A stretch of DNA of 64,000 nt, from the NCBI RefSeq assembly GCF_001894945.1, contig NZ_BCXE01000001.1, positions 496,001 to 560,000 of the forward strand, written 5' to 3'. Positions 9,841 through 18,407 of the stretch are shown one piece after another. Origin of the DNA: Rhodococcus ruber NBRC 15591. Its GTDB lineage: Bacteria; Actinomycetota; Actinomycetes; Mycobacteriales; Mycobacteriaceae. The translations under genes and the position numbers were made by a program. Every line of letters starts with the position of its first letter. Within the stretch, counting starts at the first letter, position 1. The notes under the pieces are model-generated. The model was given only the letters and a program-made list of their open reading frames with translations. It was not told the DNA's origin and made no database searches.

Positions 9841-10026
9841 TCAGTTCGGAGCCGAGAAGAGCCCGGAGTAGTCGTGCGGTCCGTGCCGGCGGGGATCCGT
9901 CTCGGCCTCGGTGGGAGTGTCCGCGTCGGCGGGGGTGCCGGGCTGAAGGAAGATCGGGTACTCGTGGTGCTGCATGGTGTCCTGTTCTGTGGTGGTAATC
10001 GTCGGGGGAAGCGGGTCAGTGTTCAT
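9841..10026 (-). CDS. Small protein of unknown function
   Basis: Up to 61 residues, proline, threonine and acid rich, with a tail HDYSGLFSAPN. ATG 10026 overlaps the end of the DUF5994 gene by eleven bases in another frame, which suggests coupling; a second ATG at 9975 has a better ribosome site (AGGAC) and would give 44 residues starting MQHHEYPIFL. No domain, membrane segment or metal motif is visible. The C-terminal part is rich in aromatic and charged residues and is unlikely to be random. Function unknown. Confidence 0.4.
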   Translation of the reverse strand: MNTDPLPPTITTTEQDTMQHHEYPIFLQPGTPADADTPTEAETDPRRHGPHDYSGLFSAPN

Positions 10027-10468
10027 CGGGCACACCGGCGACGGTCCGCATGATCTCGTAGGCGCGGTCGGGGTCGGTGTGGGGCGCGACGATCGTCAGC
10101 GCGAGCCGGGTGCCGTGTTCGCCGAACAGATACATCAGAGTCGACGCCTGGCCGGGGATCGGACCGGTGATCTCGATGCCGTCGACGTCGTCGATGCGCC
10201 GCTGGGCGGAGCTGACCGCATTCCATTCGAACGCGATCCGCACGACGGGCCCGAGCCTCGGGGCGAGCGCCGAGACCAGGTCGTGCAGCTCCGAGGTGAT
10301 GTTCTGGGTCCAGGGGAACCAGGCGCCGTCGACGGACGACGTAGGCGCCCCGGCAGGTCGCAGCAGCAGCCGCGGGGTGCGGGTGGGTTCGGGGAACGGT
10401 TGCGTTCCCGGCTGCGCCGGCACACCCCGGTCGGTGCCGCGCTGTCCGGGCCGCGGTGTGTGCGTCAC
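10016..10468 (-). CDS. DUF5994 family protein
   Basis: A 150-residue protein. The GTG at 10468 is chosen because an AAGGAG ribosome site lies six bases upstream; longer frames upstream read as noncoding. The DUF5994 pattern is present: TPRLLLRPAG, then VDGAWFPWTQNI-SELHDLV (the conserved D-G-A-W-W/F-P and E-L segment), a W-N strand, a Gly strand and a final LTIVAPHTDPDRA, matching the conserved VPP-x-x-x-x-x-x-A end. The family is actinobacterial and uncharacterised. It is divergent from ppk2 (190 bases apart) and overlaps a small downstream gene. Cytoplasmic; role unknown. Confidence 0.75.
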   Translation of the reverse strand: MTHTPRPGQRGTDRGVPAQPGTQPFPEPTRTPRLLLRPAGAPTSSVDGAWFPWTQNITSELHDLVSALAPRLGPVVRIAFEWNAVSSAQRRIDDVDGIEITGPIPGQASTLMYLFGEHGTRLALTIVAPHTDPDRAYEIMRTVAGVPDEH

Positions 10469-10646
10469 GGGACGCTCCTTGGTCGGCCGCGAATCAGCCG
10501 GAAGATGTTCCAATCGGGGCCCACCGGGCGGGAAGCCCGATGCGAAATGCCCATCGATGACTCGAAGCCTACAGGGTGGGGTGGAAACGGGCGAATGCGC
10601 CGCGGGTCGCACCGGCGTTCGGACCGCGACGGGCCGGTGGCGGCGG

Positions 10647-10652
10647 TAATCT
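10647..10652 (+). promoter_or_regulatory. -10 box of leaderless ppk2
   Basis: TAATCT, six bases before the GTG at 10659. The gap of 10469-10658 shows no ribosome site in front of that GTG, so transcription probably begins at the start codon. Confidence 0.5.
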
Positions 10653-10658
10653 CACGGA

Positions 10659-11606
10659 GTGGACGAGTTGAACGAGAAGGGCGAACCGTTCGAACTCGCG
10701 TCGGACGGTCAGATCGACGTCACCCCGGAGATCGACGAGATCGGCGAGCTGCTGCGGAAGTCCGGCCGCAAGAATCGGATCGCCGACGTCGACGAACCGT
10801 GGCGGAACGGCTATCCGTACGACACGAAGATGACGCGGCGGCAGTACGAGGCCCGCAAACGCAAGCTGCAGATCGAACTGCTCAAGCTGCAGGCCTGGGT
10901 CAAGGAGCACAACGAGAAGATCGTCGTCATCTTCGAAGGGCGCGACGCGGCCGGCAAGGGCGGGGCGATCAAGCGGTTCACCGAACATCTCAATCCCCGC
11001 GGTGCGCGGGTGATGGCGCTCGAGAAGCCGACCGAGCGGGAACGCACGCAGTGGTATTTCCAGCGCTACGTCGAGCACCTGCCGGCGGGCGGGGAGATCG
11101 TGCTGATGGACCGGTCCTGGTACAACCGGGCCGGTGTCGAACGGGTGATGGGCTACTGCACCCCCAACGAGTACCGCGAATTCACGCGCTCCGCACCGGA
11201 ATTCGAGCGGATGCTGGTGCAGTCCGGGATCCACCTGGTCAAGTTCTGGTTCTCGGTGGGCCGCGAGGAGCAGCACGCGCGGTTCGTCGCGCGCAGCACG
11301 GACCCCGTCAAGCAGTGGAAGCTCTCGCCGACGGACCTCGCGAGCCTCGACAAGTGGGACGCGTACACGGAGGCGAAGGAGGCGATGCTGTTCTACACCG
11401 ACACCCCGCACGCCCCGTGGACCATCGTCAAGGCGAACGACAAGAAGCGTTCGCGGATCGAGGCGATGAAGTGGGTGCTGCATCGCTTCGACTACACCGG
11501 CAAGAATCCGCGCGTGGTCGGCACCCCGGATGCCCAGATCATCGGCTCACCCGAGACGGTCTACGACGAGGGGGAGCGCCCCTCGGAGACCTTCCCGACG
11601 GTGTGA
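10659..11606 (+). CDS. ppk2: Polyphosphate kinase 2
   Basis: A 315-residue single-domain PPK2. It has the Walker A motif FEGRDAAGKGG (about residue 91), the lid segment with EKPTERERTQWYFQRY, and the Walker B motif VLMDRSWYNR, followed by the conserved KFWFSV-EEQ-RF segment and KWDAYTEAKEAMLFYTD. PPK2 enzymes make nucleoside di- or triphosphates from polyphosphate or the reverse. The single domain and length fit class I (NDP phosphorylating) rather than the double-domain class II, but class assignment needs alignment. Monocistronic; a TAATCT -10 box six bases upstream of the GTG suggests a leaderless transcript. Confidence 0.93.
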   Translation: MDELNEKGEPFELASDGQIDVTPEIDEIGELLRKSGRKNRIADVDEPWRNGYPYDTKMTRRQYEARKRKLQIELLKLQAWVKEHNEKIVVIFEGRDAAGKGGAIKRFTEHLNPRGARVMALEKPTERERTQWYFQRYVEHLPAGGEIVLMDRSWYNRAGVERVMGYCTPNEYREFTRSAPEFERMLVQSGIHLVKFWFSVGREEQHARFVARSTDPVKQWKLSPTDLASLDKWDAYTEAKEAMLFYTDTPHAPWTIVKANDKKRSRIEAMKWVLHRFDYTGKNPRVVGTPDAQIIGSPETVYDEGERPSETFPTV

Positions 11607-11702
11607 TGTGCGCCCGGTGCGCGGTTTCGGGGCGCGGGCGACCGGGTAATGCGGGAGGGCTGCACCGACCGAGGTCGGCCGACATCGAAAGGACGTCACA
11701 CC

Positions 11703-11912
11703 GTGGGAAGTCCGGAACAGCGCGATGACCGAGAAGAGCCCGTGGAGGCCACCGACCGTCCCGCCCCGGTCACCGGGGAGGACCTGGAGAACCTGGTGGA
11801 CGACATGGAGAAACGGGTCGAGAGCGAACGCGAGGAGGAGGGCGTCGAGGGCAGCGTTTCGGACCGCGAGGAGCAGCGTCCGATCGAGACCGGCGACGAG
11901 GCGCCGGACTGA
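11703..11912 (+). CDS. Small acidic protein of unknown function
   Basis: A 69-residue protein beginning with GTG 11703, ten bases after an AAAGGAC ribosome site. It is very rich in Glu, Asp and Arg, with a central ENLVDDMEKRVESEREEEG helix and a disordered tail, and has no hydrophobic core. It is probably an unfolded or helical charged protein. The alpha/beta hydrolase gene starts twelve bases after its stop, so the two are likely co-transcribed. No family recognised. Confidence 0.5.
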   Translation: MGSPEQRDDREEPVEATDRPAPVTGEDLENLVDDMEKRVESEREEEGVEGSVSDREEQRPIETGDEAPD

Positions 11913-11924
11913 CCGGCCCCTCTC

Positions 11925-12635
11925 GTGACGGATCGGCCGCCGACGATGCCCGGTGCCACGACCCGCAGCTTCGTCCTGTTGCCGGGGGCGGGGTCGGACT
12001 CGTGGTACTGGCACCGGGTGGCGCCGTTGCTGCGCGGGCACGAGGTCGTGCCGGTCGACCTCCCGTACACCGACCCCGGCGCCGACCAGTACGCGTACGC
12101 GGACGTCGTGGTGGCGGCCTGCCGTGACCTCGCGCGCCCACCGACCCTGGTGGCGCAGTCGATGTCCGCGTTCACCGCGGCGATCGTCGCCGAGCGGATG
12201 CCGGTCCACGCGCTGGTCCTGGTGGCGCCGATGATCCCGGCGCCGGGCGAGTCGCCGGGACAGTGGTGGTCGGCGGTGGGGCAGGCCGAGGCGAAGCGCG
12301 CGCAGGACGTCGCCGACGGACGTGACCCGGACGCGCCGCTGGATCCGCGCGCGTTGTTCTTCCACGACGTGCCGGACGACGTCGTCGACGAGGCATTCGC
12401 GCACGAGCAGCCGGACATGGCGGAGTCGGCGTTCGAGCCGGCGTGGCGGGCGCAGCGGTGGCCGGACGTGCCGGTGCGGGTGATCGCGGGCCGGCACGAC
12501 CGGCTGTTCCCGCTGCCGCTGATCGAGCGGCTCGCGCACGAACGCGTGGGGGTGGAGCCGGAAGTGATCGACACCGGCCACCTGCCGGCCCTCGCCCGCC
12601 CGGCCGAACTGGCGTCGCTGCTGCTGCGGGAATGA
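11925..12635 (+). CDS. Alpha/beta hydrolase
   Basis: A 236-residue alpha/beta hydrolase: strand SFVLLPGAGSDSWYWHRV with the oxyanion-hole P-G-A-G turn, then the nucleophile elbow VAQSMSAFTA (A-x-S-x-S in place of the usual G-x-S-x-G; Ser at about residue 86), an acidic residue in the AGRHDRLFP strand and a His in IDTGHLPALARP. Ser, Asp and His are all placed as expected. The order matches the salicylate esterase/MenH-like group often seen in Rhodococcus. Starts at GTG 11925, twelve bases behind a small acidic gene. Substrate unknown. Confidence 0.85.
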   Translation: MTDRPPTMPGATTRSFVLLPGAGSDSWYWHRVAPLLRGHEVVPVDLPYTDPGADQYAYADVVVAACRDLARPPTLVAQSMSAFTAAIVAERMPVHALVLVAPMIPAPGESPGQWWSAVGQAEAKRAQDVADGRDPDAPLDPRALFFHDVPDDVVDEAFAHEQPDMAESAFEPAWRAQRWPDVPVRVIAGRHDRLFPLPLIERLAHERVGVEPEVIDTGHLPALARPAELASLLLRE

Positions 12636-12648
12636 TCTGCCCGGGAGG

Positions 12649-14736
12649 CTACCGGTTTCCGTTGCGGGACTTGCCGTTCGACGTGGACTCGCGCTGCCCG
12701 CCGGTGAACTGTGCCGCCGCCGCGGCCGGCATGGGCTCGTAGCGCAGGTGCATTCGGGAGAACTCCGCGGTGCCCTGCGTGAGCGACCGCAGATCCACCG
12801 GGTAGCGGGCGAGTTCGAGTTCGGGGACCTCCGCGCGCAGCAGAGTGCGGCCCGGCTCGGCGCTCTCGGTGCCCAGGACCCGGCCACGCCGGGCGGACAG
12901 GTCACCGAGGACGGCGCCGAGGTACTCCTCGGGCAGGATCACCCGCACCGCGGAGACGGGTTCGAGCAGCGTGACCTCGGTGTGCGTGGCGGCGTCCCGC
13001 AACGCCAGCCCGGCCGCGGTCTGGAACGCGGCGTCGGAGGAGTCCACCGAGTGCGCCTTGCCGTCGACGAGGGTGACGCGGACGTCGATGAGCGGGTTCC
13101 CGGTGGCCACCCCCTTGGTGGCCTGCGCCCGCACGCCCTTCTCCACGGACGGGAAGAACTGCCTGGGCACGGCGCCGCCGACGACGCGTTCGGCGAATTC
13201 GATGCCGCCGCCCAGGGGCAACGGTTCGACCTCGACGTCGCACACCGCGTACTGGCCGTGGCCGCCGGACTGTTTGACGAGCCGGCCGTGGCCCTTGGCC
13301 GGGGTTGCGAACGTCTCGCGCAGCGCCACCCGGTAGGGGACGGCGTCGACGTGGACGCCGTGGCGGGTGCGGAGCCGGTCGAGGACGACCTCGGCGTGGG
13401 CCTCGCCCGTGCACCACAGCACCAGCTGGTGGGTGTCGGGGTTCTGTTCGAGGCGCAGGGCCGGATCCTCGGCGGTCAGCCGGGCGAGGGCCTGGGAGAG
13501 CTTGTCGTCGTCGCTGCGGGTGTGGGCCTCGACGGCCACCGGCAGCAGCGGCTCGGGTAGCGGCCAGCGGTCCAGGAGGGTCGACGCCCCCGTGTCGGAG
13601 AGGGTGTCGCCGGGCTGGGCGGTGAGCAGCTTGGCGATGCAGACCAGGTCGCCGGCGACGGCCTCGGGCACCGGGCGCTGTTGCCGGCCGAACGGGCTGG
13701 TGAGGGTCGCGACGCGTTCGGTGGTGTCGTCGCCGGCGGCTCCGGCCAGCCGGATCGTCGTGTCGGGCCGCAGGGTTCCGGAATACACCCGCACGAGGCT
13801 GATGCGTCCGACGTAGGCGTCCCCGGCCACGCGGATCACCTGCGCCGCCAGCGGTGCCTCGGGGTCGGCGGCGGGGGCGGGCGGGCGACGGTGGGTGGGG
13901 TCGGGGAAGGCCATCGCGACGAGGTCGAGGAGCTCGGCGGCGCCCACCCCGTAGTCGGTGGTGGCGAGCGCGGGATGCAGTGCGCAGTCGACGATCTCGT
14001 GCCGCAGCCCCTCGTCGAGGGATTCGGTGTCGAGGGCTTCGCCCGCGAGGTAGCGCTCCATGAGGGTGTCGTCCTGGCCGGAGATCGCCTCGACGAGGCT
14101 CTCGCGTGCGGCGCCGGTGTCCGGCACGGCGGCGGGATTGCCGTAGCCGCGGCCGGTGAGCAGATCGATCGAGCCGCAGGGACGGCCGCCGTCGAAGACC
14201 GGCACGTAGACCGGACGCAGGGTGTCCGGGCCGAGGTCGAACGCGTCGTGGCACGCGGTGAGCATGTCGTCGAAGCCGGTGCGGGCGACGTCGAGCTTGG
14301 AGACGACGATGGCGCGGGGGATCGCGGTCTCGGCGCACTCGCGCCACAGGGTGCGGGTGGCGGCGGAGATGGGATCGGTTGCGGAGACCACGAATACGGC
14401 CGCGTCGGCGGCGTGCAGACCCGCGCGGACCTCGGCGTCGAAGTCCGGGTGCCCGGGGGTGTCGATGATGTTGATCTTCACCCCGTTCCACGCGAGCGGT
14501 AGCACGGCCAGCTGCACCGAGCGACGGTGCTGCTGTTCGATCGCCTCGTAGTCGGAGACGGTGGTGCCGTCGGCGGTCCGGCCGGCCCGGCCCACGGCGC
14601 CGGCGGCCAGCGCGAGGGATTCGGCGAGGGTGGTCTTGCCGACCCCGCTGCAGCCGACGAGGACGACGTTGCGGAGCTGTGCGGGGCGCTCGACGGCGGG
14701 CGCCCGTTCGGTGCGTGCGGCAGAGCGGTCGGGCAT
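12649..14736 (-). CDS. fusA2: Elongation factor G-like protein EF-G2
   Basis: A 695-residue translational GTPase with the five-domain EF-G layout. Motifs: P-loop GCSGVGKTT (about residue 29), DTPGHPDFDAEV (G3), and G4 reading VVSKLD where canonical EF-G has NKxD, a change that could alter guanine recognition. Late segments KSGGHGQY (domain IV, normally R-x-x-G-G-x-G-Q-Y/F) and a domain V ending in FSRMHLRYEP are intact. This set fits the mycobacterial EF-G2 (FusA2) group, which is separate from the essential EF-G in the str operon and has no rpsL/tuf neighbours here. Ribosome site GGGAGGAG precedes the ATG. Its role in translation or ribosome rescue is not settled. Confidence 0.85.
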   Translation of the reverse strand: MPDRSAARTERAPAVERPAQLRNVVLVGCSGVGKTTLAESLALAAGAVGRAGRTADGTTVSDYEAIEQQHRRSVQLAVLPLAWNGVKINIIDTPGHPDFDAEVRAGLHAADAAVFVVSATDPISAATRTLWRECAETAIPRAIVVSKLDVARTGFDDMLTACHDAFDLGPDTLRPVYVPVFDGGRPCGSIDLLTGRGYGNPAAVPDTGAARESLVEAISGQDDTLMERYLAGEALDTESLDEGLRHEIVDCALHPALATTDYGVGAAELLDLVAMAFPDPTHRRPPAPAADPEAPLAAQVIRVAGDAYVGRISLVRVYSGTLRPDTTIRLAGAAGDDTTERVATLTSPFGRQQRPVPEAVAGDLVCIAKLLTAQPGDTLSDTGASTLLDRWPLPEPLLPVAVEAHTRSDDDKLSQALARLTAEDPALRLEQNPDTHQLVLWCTGEAHAEVVLDRLRTRHGVHVDAVPYRVALRETFATPAKGHGRLVKQSGGHGQYAVCDVEVEPLPLGGGIEFAERVVGGAVPRQFFPSVEKGVRAQATKGVATGNPLIDVRVTLVDGKAHSVDSSDAAFQTAAGLALRDAATHTEVTLLEPVSAVRVILPEEYLGAVLGDLSARRGRVLGTESAEPGRTLLRAEVPELELARYPVDLRSLTQGTAEFSRMHLRYEPMPAAAAAQFTGGQRESTSNGKSRNGNR

Positions 14737-14852
14737 CGGCGACTCCTCCCGTGGCCTGTGCCAAAAGTGTAGGAGGCGCCTCCGTCGCCGTGGCGTCTTT
14801 CGGGCACGCCGACGATCCGGAAAGGCACCACGAAGCCCGCGCGTCGGCTACT

Positions 14853-14872
14853 CTCAACCTGAACTTGAGGTT
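14853..14872 (+). promoter_or_regulatory. Inverted repeat CTCAA-N7-TTGAG ahead of mycolyltransferase
   Basis: CTCAACCTGAACTTGAG at 14853-14869 has five-base arms around a seven-base centre, and AACCT/AGGTT (14856-14872) pair in the same segment. This resembles MerR/SoxR-type operators. It lies just before the GGGAGG ribosome site of the gene at 14886. Function is inferred only. Confidence 0.3.
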
Positions 14873-14885
14873 TAGGGAGGTCCTC

Positions 14886-15959
14886 GTGGTGGTTGCCCGG
14901 CGTCCGGCACTCGTCCGCCTGCTCACGACCGGTACGGCCCTCGCCGCCGTGACCGTGCTGGGTGCGGGAGCCGCCGTCGCGGCACCCGGCACCGGGTCGA
15001 ACTCCGGCTCCTCGGTGCCGGCCGCCTTCCAGGAGGATCCCGGCCCGCTGCCCGAGCTGCGCGACATCGAGACCGCGGCCATCGTGGGGGAGACCCCGAT
15101 CGCCGAACGCGCGGTGCGGCTGACGGTCGCGAGCCCCGCCCTGCGCCGCGACGTGGGCGTCGAGGTCCTGCTCCCCGCCGACAACTCCGTCCCGCGCCCC
15201 ACCCTGTTCCTGCTCGACGGGGTCAGCGCCCGCAACCACACGAGCGGCTGGATGAACATCGGCGGCGCGCCCGCCTTCTTCGCCGACAAGAACGTCAACG
15301 TCGTCATGCCCAACGGTGGGCGCGGCAGCCTCTACAGCGACTGGCTGCAGTCCGACCCCAAGCTCGGGCTCAACAAGTGGGAGACCTTCCTCACCCAGGA
15401 ACTGCCGCCGCTGCTCGCCGCGCGGCTGAACAGCAACGGGGTCAACGCGATCGCCGGGAACTCGATGGGTGGGCAGGCGGCGATGATGCTCGCCCACCGC
15501 CACCCCGAGCTGTACCGGGGCGTCGCCGCGTTCAGCGGCTGCTACTCGACCGTCGACCTGCTCGGCAGCGCCGTCGTGCAGACCAGCACCTCGTCGCAGG
15601 GCGGCGACGCCGTGAACATGTGGGGGCCGCCCGGCAGCCGGGAGTGGGCCGAGCACGACACCGTCGCGCACGCCGAGAACCTCGCCGGCAAGGAGCTGTA
15701 CCTGTCCGCCGCGACCGGCGTGCCGGGACCCCACGAGACACCCGACACCCCGGACCTCGCACGCACCCTCGTCCTCGGCGGCATCCTCGAGGCCGGCTCG
15801 CGGATGTGCACCCAGCGGCTCGAGGAGCGCCTCGGGGCCCTGAAGATCCCCGTCACCGTCACCTACGAACCCGTCGGGGTGCACGCGTGGGGCTACTGGC
15901 GCGACCAGCTGCCCAAGGCGTGGCCGACGCTCCAGCGCGCCCTCGAGACCCGGCCCTGA
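14886..15959 (+). CDS. Secreted mycolyltransferase-like esterase (antigen 85 / esterase D family)
   Basis: A 357-residue exported protein. GTG 14886 is six bases after GGGAGG and gives a signal peptide (RRPALVRLL...GAAVAAPG, cleavage about residue 35). The antigen 85/mycolyltransferase fold follows: a strand LFLLDGVSARNHTSGWM, a loop with VVMPNGGRGSLYSDW, the nucleophile elbow GNSMGGQAA (Ser193) and the late catalytic histidine GVHAWGYW (His333). Rhodococci carry many such genes; they transfer mycolic acids to trehalose and arabinogalactan. The YSDW motif and the W-x-x-F/W-L-x-x-E-L segment match the trehalose-binding region. Monocistronic and divergent from EF-G2 (150 bases). Confidence 0.88.
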   Translation: MVVARRPALVRLLTTGTALAAVTVLGAGAAVAAPGTGSNSGSSVPAAFQEDPGPLPELRDIETAAIVGETPIAERAVRLTVASPALRRDVGVEVLLPADNSVPRPTLFLLDGVSARNHTSGWMNIGGAPAFFADKNVNVVMPNGGRGSLYSDWLQSDPKLGLNKWETFLTQELPPLLAARLNSNGVNAIAGNSMGGQAAMMLAHRHPELYRGVAAFSGCYSTVDLLGSAVVQTSTSSQGGDAVNMWGPPGSREWAEHDTVAHAENLAGKELYLSAATGVPGPHETPDTPDLARTLVLGGILEAGSRMCTQRLEERLGALKIPVTVTYEPVGVHAWGYWRDQLPKAWPTLQRALETRP

Positions 15960-16019
15960 CCCGCCGCGGCGGGCCGGACCGGCTTCCCGCTGCGCGTCGG
16001 ACCCGCGTCGTACGCTGCC

Positions 16020-16035
16020 TGTGAAGCACATCACT
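16020..16035 (+). promoter_or_regulatory. CRP/GlxR-like box overlapping the aldehyde dehydrogenase promoter
   Basis: TGTGAAGCACATCACT matches the TGTGA-N6-TCACA consensus in nine of the ten arm positions. It sits three bases after a TACGCT -10 box (16011-16016), on the expected transcription start and 20 bases before the ATG, so it would repress if used. Confidence 0.4.
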
Positions 16036-16055
16036 CAGGGGAGAAGGACCGACAC

Positions 16056-17480
16056 ATGAACAACGTGCTCGATCGCACGAAGATCTACATCGGCGGCGAA
16101 TGGGTGGACTCCGACGGCACCGGCCGGATCGACGTGATCGCCCCGGCCACCGAGGACGTTATCGCCGTCGTCGCCGAAGGCACCGCGCAGGACGTCGACC
16201 GGGCCGTCCGCGCCGCGCGTGCGGCGTTCCCGGCGTGGTCGGCGCTCAGCGGCGCCGAACGGGGCGCCCACCTCGGCAAGGTCGCGGCCCTCATGGCCGA
16301 GCGCATCGACGAGCTCGCCGAACTGGTCTCGCGCGACATGGGCATGCCGGTGGCGCTGGCCAAGCCGGTCCAGATCGGCATGCCGCTGAAGAACATCACC
16401 CGCTACGCCGAACTCGCCGCGACCTACGACTTCGACGCCGGGGAGGTGGGCAACGCCCTCATCGTCCGGGAACCCATCGGCGTCGTCGGTGCCATCACCC
16501 CGTGGAACTACCCACTGCACCAGGTGGTCCTGAAGGTCTTCGCGGCCCTCGCGGGCGGCTGCACCGTCGTGCTCAAGCCGACCGAGGTGGCGCCCCTGAT
16601 CACCTACGCGCTCGTCGACCTCTGCGACGAGGCCGGGCTGCCGCCCGGCGTGTTCAACCTCGTCAGCGGATACGGTCCCGTCGTGGGGGAGGCCATCGCC
16701 GCGCATCCCGACGTGGACATGGTGTCGTTCACCGGCTCCACCCGCGCGGGCAAGCGCGTCGCCGTCGTCGCCGCGGAGACGGTGAAGAAGGTCGCGCTCG
16801 AACTCGGCGGCAAGTCTGCCAACGTCATCCTCGACGACGCCGACCTGACCCGCGCCGTCACCGACGGCGTCGCCCAGTGCTTCCTGAACTCCGGGCAGAC
16901 CTGCTCGGCCCTGACCCGCATGCTCGTCCCCGCCGAGCGGATGAACGAGGTGGCGGCCCTCGCCGAACAGGTCGCGCGCGCCTACACCGTCGGCGATCCC
17001 GCCGCGGCCGGCACCCGCCTCGGCCCGCTGGTCAACGCCAACCAGTTCAAGCGGGTGCGGTCCTACATCGACAAGGGCATCGAGGAGGGCGCCGAGCTGG
17101 TCCTCGACGGCCGCGAAACCGGCCTCGGCACCGGCTACTTCGTCGGACCGACCGTGTTCGCGAACGTAACCGAGGACATGACGATCGCGCGCGAGGAGAT
17201 CTTCGGGCCGGTGCTGTCGATCATCGGATACCGCGACGAGGACGACGCCGTGCGCATCGCCAACGACAGCGACTACGGGCTCTCCGGCGGCGTCTGGTCC
17301 GCCGACCGCGCCCGGGCCGAGCGAGTCGCTCGGCAGCTGCGCACCGGGCAGGTCTACATCAACGGCGGCGCCTTCAACACGGACGCACCGTTCGGCGGCT
17401 ACAAGCACTCCGGTGTCGGCCGCGAGGCAGGCGTCTTCGGCCTCGAAGAATTCCTGGAGGTCAAGGCACTGCTGCGGTGA
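16056..17480 (+). CDS. NAD(P)-dependent aldehyde dehydrogenase
   Basis: A 474-residue ALDH of standard length. Catalytic Cys lies in [12 protein letters not shown] (about residue 286), the general-base Glu in [10 protein letters not shown] (about 249), and the coenzyme loop [10 protein letters not shown] and TPWNYPLHQ motif are intact; the C-terminal [13 protein letters not shown] segment is canonical. No substrate-specific feature is visible, though the [14 protein letters not shown]-type sequence and length match medium-chain aldehyde or betaine-aldehyde-like enzymes common in alkane-degrading rhodococci. Ribosome site GGGGAGAAGGA precedes the ATG, and a CRP/GlxR-like box and TACGCT -10 box lie immediately upstream. 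Transcribed alone. Confidence 0.92.
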   Translation: MNNVLDRTKIYIGGEWVDSDGTGRIDVIAPATEDVIAVVAEGTAQDVDRAVRAARAAFPAWSALSGAERGAHLGKVAALMAERIDELAELVSRDMGMPVALAKPVQIGMPLKNITRYAELAATYDFDAGEVGNALIVREPIGVVGAITPWNYPLHQVVLKVFAALAGGCTVVLKPTEVAPLITYALVDLCDEAGLPPGVFNLVSGYGPVVGEAIAAHPDVDMVSFTGSTRAGKRVAVVAAETVKKVALELGGKSANVILDDADLTRAVTDGVAQCFLNSGQTCSALTRMLVPAERMNEVAALAEQVARAYTVGDPAAAGTRLGPLVNANQFKRVRSYIDKGIEEGAELVLDGRETGLGTGYFVGPTVFANVTEDMTIAREEIFGPVLSIIGYRDEDDAVRIANDSDYGLSGGVWSADRARAERVARQLRTGQVYINGGAFNTDAPFGGYKHSGVGREAGVFGLEEFLEVKALLR

Positions 17481-17568
17481 GAGGTCCGTCACGTTCGGGC
17501 CCCGCCGAACGATAGACGGGGAGACGGCATCGGTTTCCCCGGGCCGGAATGCACGGAGGGAGCGGACG

Positions 17569-18036
17569 ATGTACATCATGCCGCCAGAGCCCAGTGGCGG
17601 GTCCACGGGCGACCCGAGTGGTCGTGGTCTGCGCGAGGTGCTCGAAGGCCGGCTCCCGGACCTCGCCGCGTGCGCTCGGCTGCTGTCCGTCGGCTCCGAG
17701 CGGGCGGCTCCGATCCTGGACCGGGCGCTGGCACGGGCGGTCGCGACCTGGCGCGGCCCGATCGGTCCCGAACTGTGCGCGTACGCCGTGTCGTGGTTCG
17801 TGTACCTGTTGCACGCGGAGGGCCGGGCACCCCGGCGTGCGGAGGGCTGCGGTGACGACGCCGTGCTGTTCTCGACGTTGCCGCCGATCGAGCAGATCGC
17901 CCTCGTGCTCGGCGAATTCGAGGAGCTGCCGCCGTCGGGCATCGCCGCCGTCGCGGGCCGCGCGCTCGCCGAGTTCGAGCTCGAGGCATCTCGGCCCGCT
18001 TCGGTGCGGGAGGGTCTGCTGCACGCGAGGCACTGA
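17569..18036 (+). CDS. Conserved protein resembling a degenerate sigma-70-type factor
   Basis: A 155-residue soluble helical protein starting MYIMPPEPSGG (ribosome site GGAGGGAG). Residues 20-70 form helices rich in Leu/Ala/Arg; residues 105-145 (STLPPIEQIALVLGEFEELPPSGIAAVAGRALAEFELE) read like sigma region 4 of ECF factors (L-P-x-x-x-R-x-A-x-V-L-x-E-x-E-x-L-x-x-x-E-I-A), although the final recognition helix is replaced by an acidic helix. DNA binding is therefore doubtful. It could be a decayed sigma factor or a protein that only keeps the fold. It follows the aldehyde dehydrogenase by 88 bases with its own ribosome site. Confidence 0.5.
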   Translation: MYIMPPEPSGGSTGDPSGRGLREVLEGRLPDLAACARLLSVGSERAAPILDRALARAVATWRGPIGPELCAYAVSWFVYLLHAEGRAPRRAEGCGDDAVLFSTLPPIEQIALVLGEFEELPPSGIAAVAGRALAEFELEASRPASVREGLLHARH

Positions 18037-18063
18037 ACGTTCGTGTTCCGGCAGTGCCGACGA

Positions 18064-18097
18064 CGCGGCCCCCGCACCGATCGGTGCGGGGGCCGCG
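18064..18097. terminator. 34-base perfect palindrome between convergent genes (bidirectional terminator)
   Basis: The two halves CGCGGCCCCCGCACCGA and TCGGTGCGGGGGCCGCG pair over all 17 bases with no loop interruption. It sits in the 74-base gap between the converging genes 17569-18036 and 18111-18407. No T-run follows, as is common for actinobacterial hairpin terminators. Confidence 0.8.
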
Positions 18098-18110
18098 GAA
18101 GTCGTCAGGT

Positions 18111-18407
18111 CTAGGACAGGCGGGTGCGTCCGAGGCGGAGCAGCGTCATCGCCAGGGTCTTGCCGTCGGCGCCGAGTTCGGCGAATCGGTCGAGGACCCG
18201 CATCTCGAGGTTCTGGGCCTGCCGAGCAGTCCCGGACTCCTTCGCAGCGATGCCCGCCCGGCGCGACAGCTCGCTGCGGCGCTCGATCGCCTCGAGAATC
18301 TGCGCGTCGAGCTCCCCGATCTCGTCGAACAGTCGACCGAGGTCTTCCTGGGTCGAAACCACCTCGCGGGCGGACTCGAAGCCAGGCGAATCAAGCTGGA
18401 CAGTCAT
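18111..18407 (-). CDS. Chorismate mutase (AroQ-type, mycobacterial Rv0948c-like)
   Basis: A 98-residue all-helical protein. ATG 18407 follows a GGAGGAA ribosome site. It has the AroQ delta pattern: LFDEIGELDAQILEAIERRSEL (substrate-binding Arg in the first helix), then a second helix with SRRAGIAAKESG, and a C-terminal ADGKTLAMTLLRLGRTRLS that closely follows the end of Mycobacterium tuberculosis chorismate mutase Rv0948c. In that protein the C-terminal tail contacts DAHP synthase, which activates it; the tail is present here. It converts chorismate to prephenate for Phe and Tyr synthesis. It has no operon partners and is convergent with the sigma-like gene. Confidence 0.85.
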   Translation of the reverse strand: MTVQLDSPGFESAREVVSTQEDLGRLFDEIGELDAQILEAIERRSELSRRAGIAAKESGTARQAQNLEMRVLDRFAELGADGKTLAMTLLRLGRTRLS

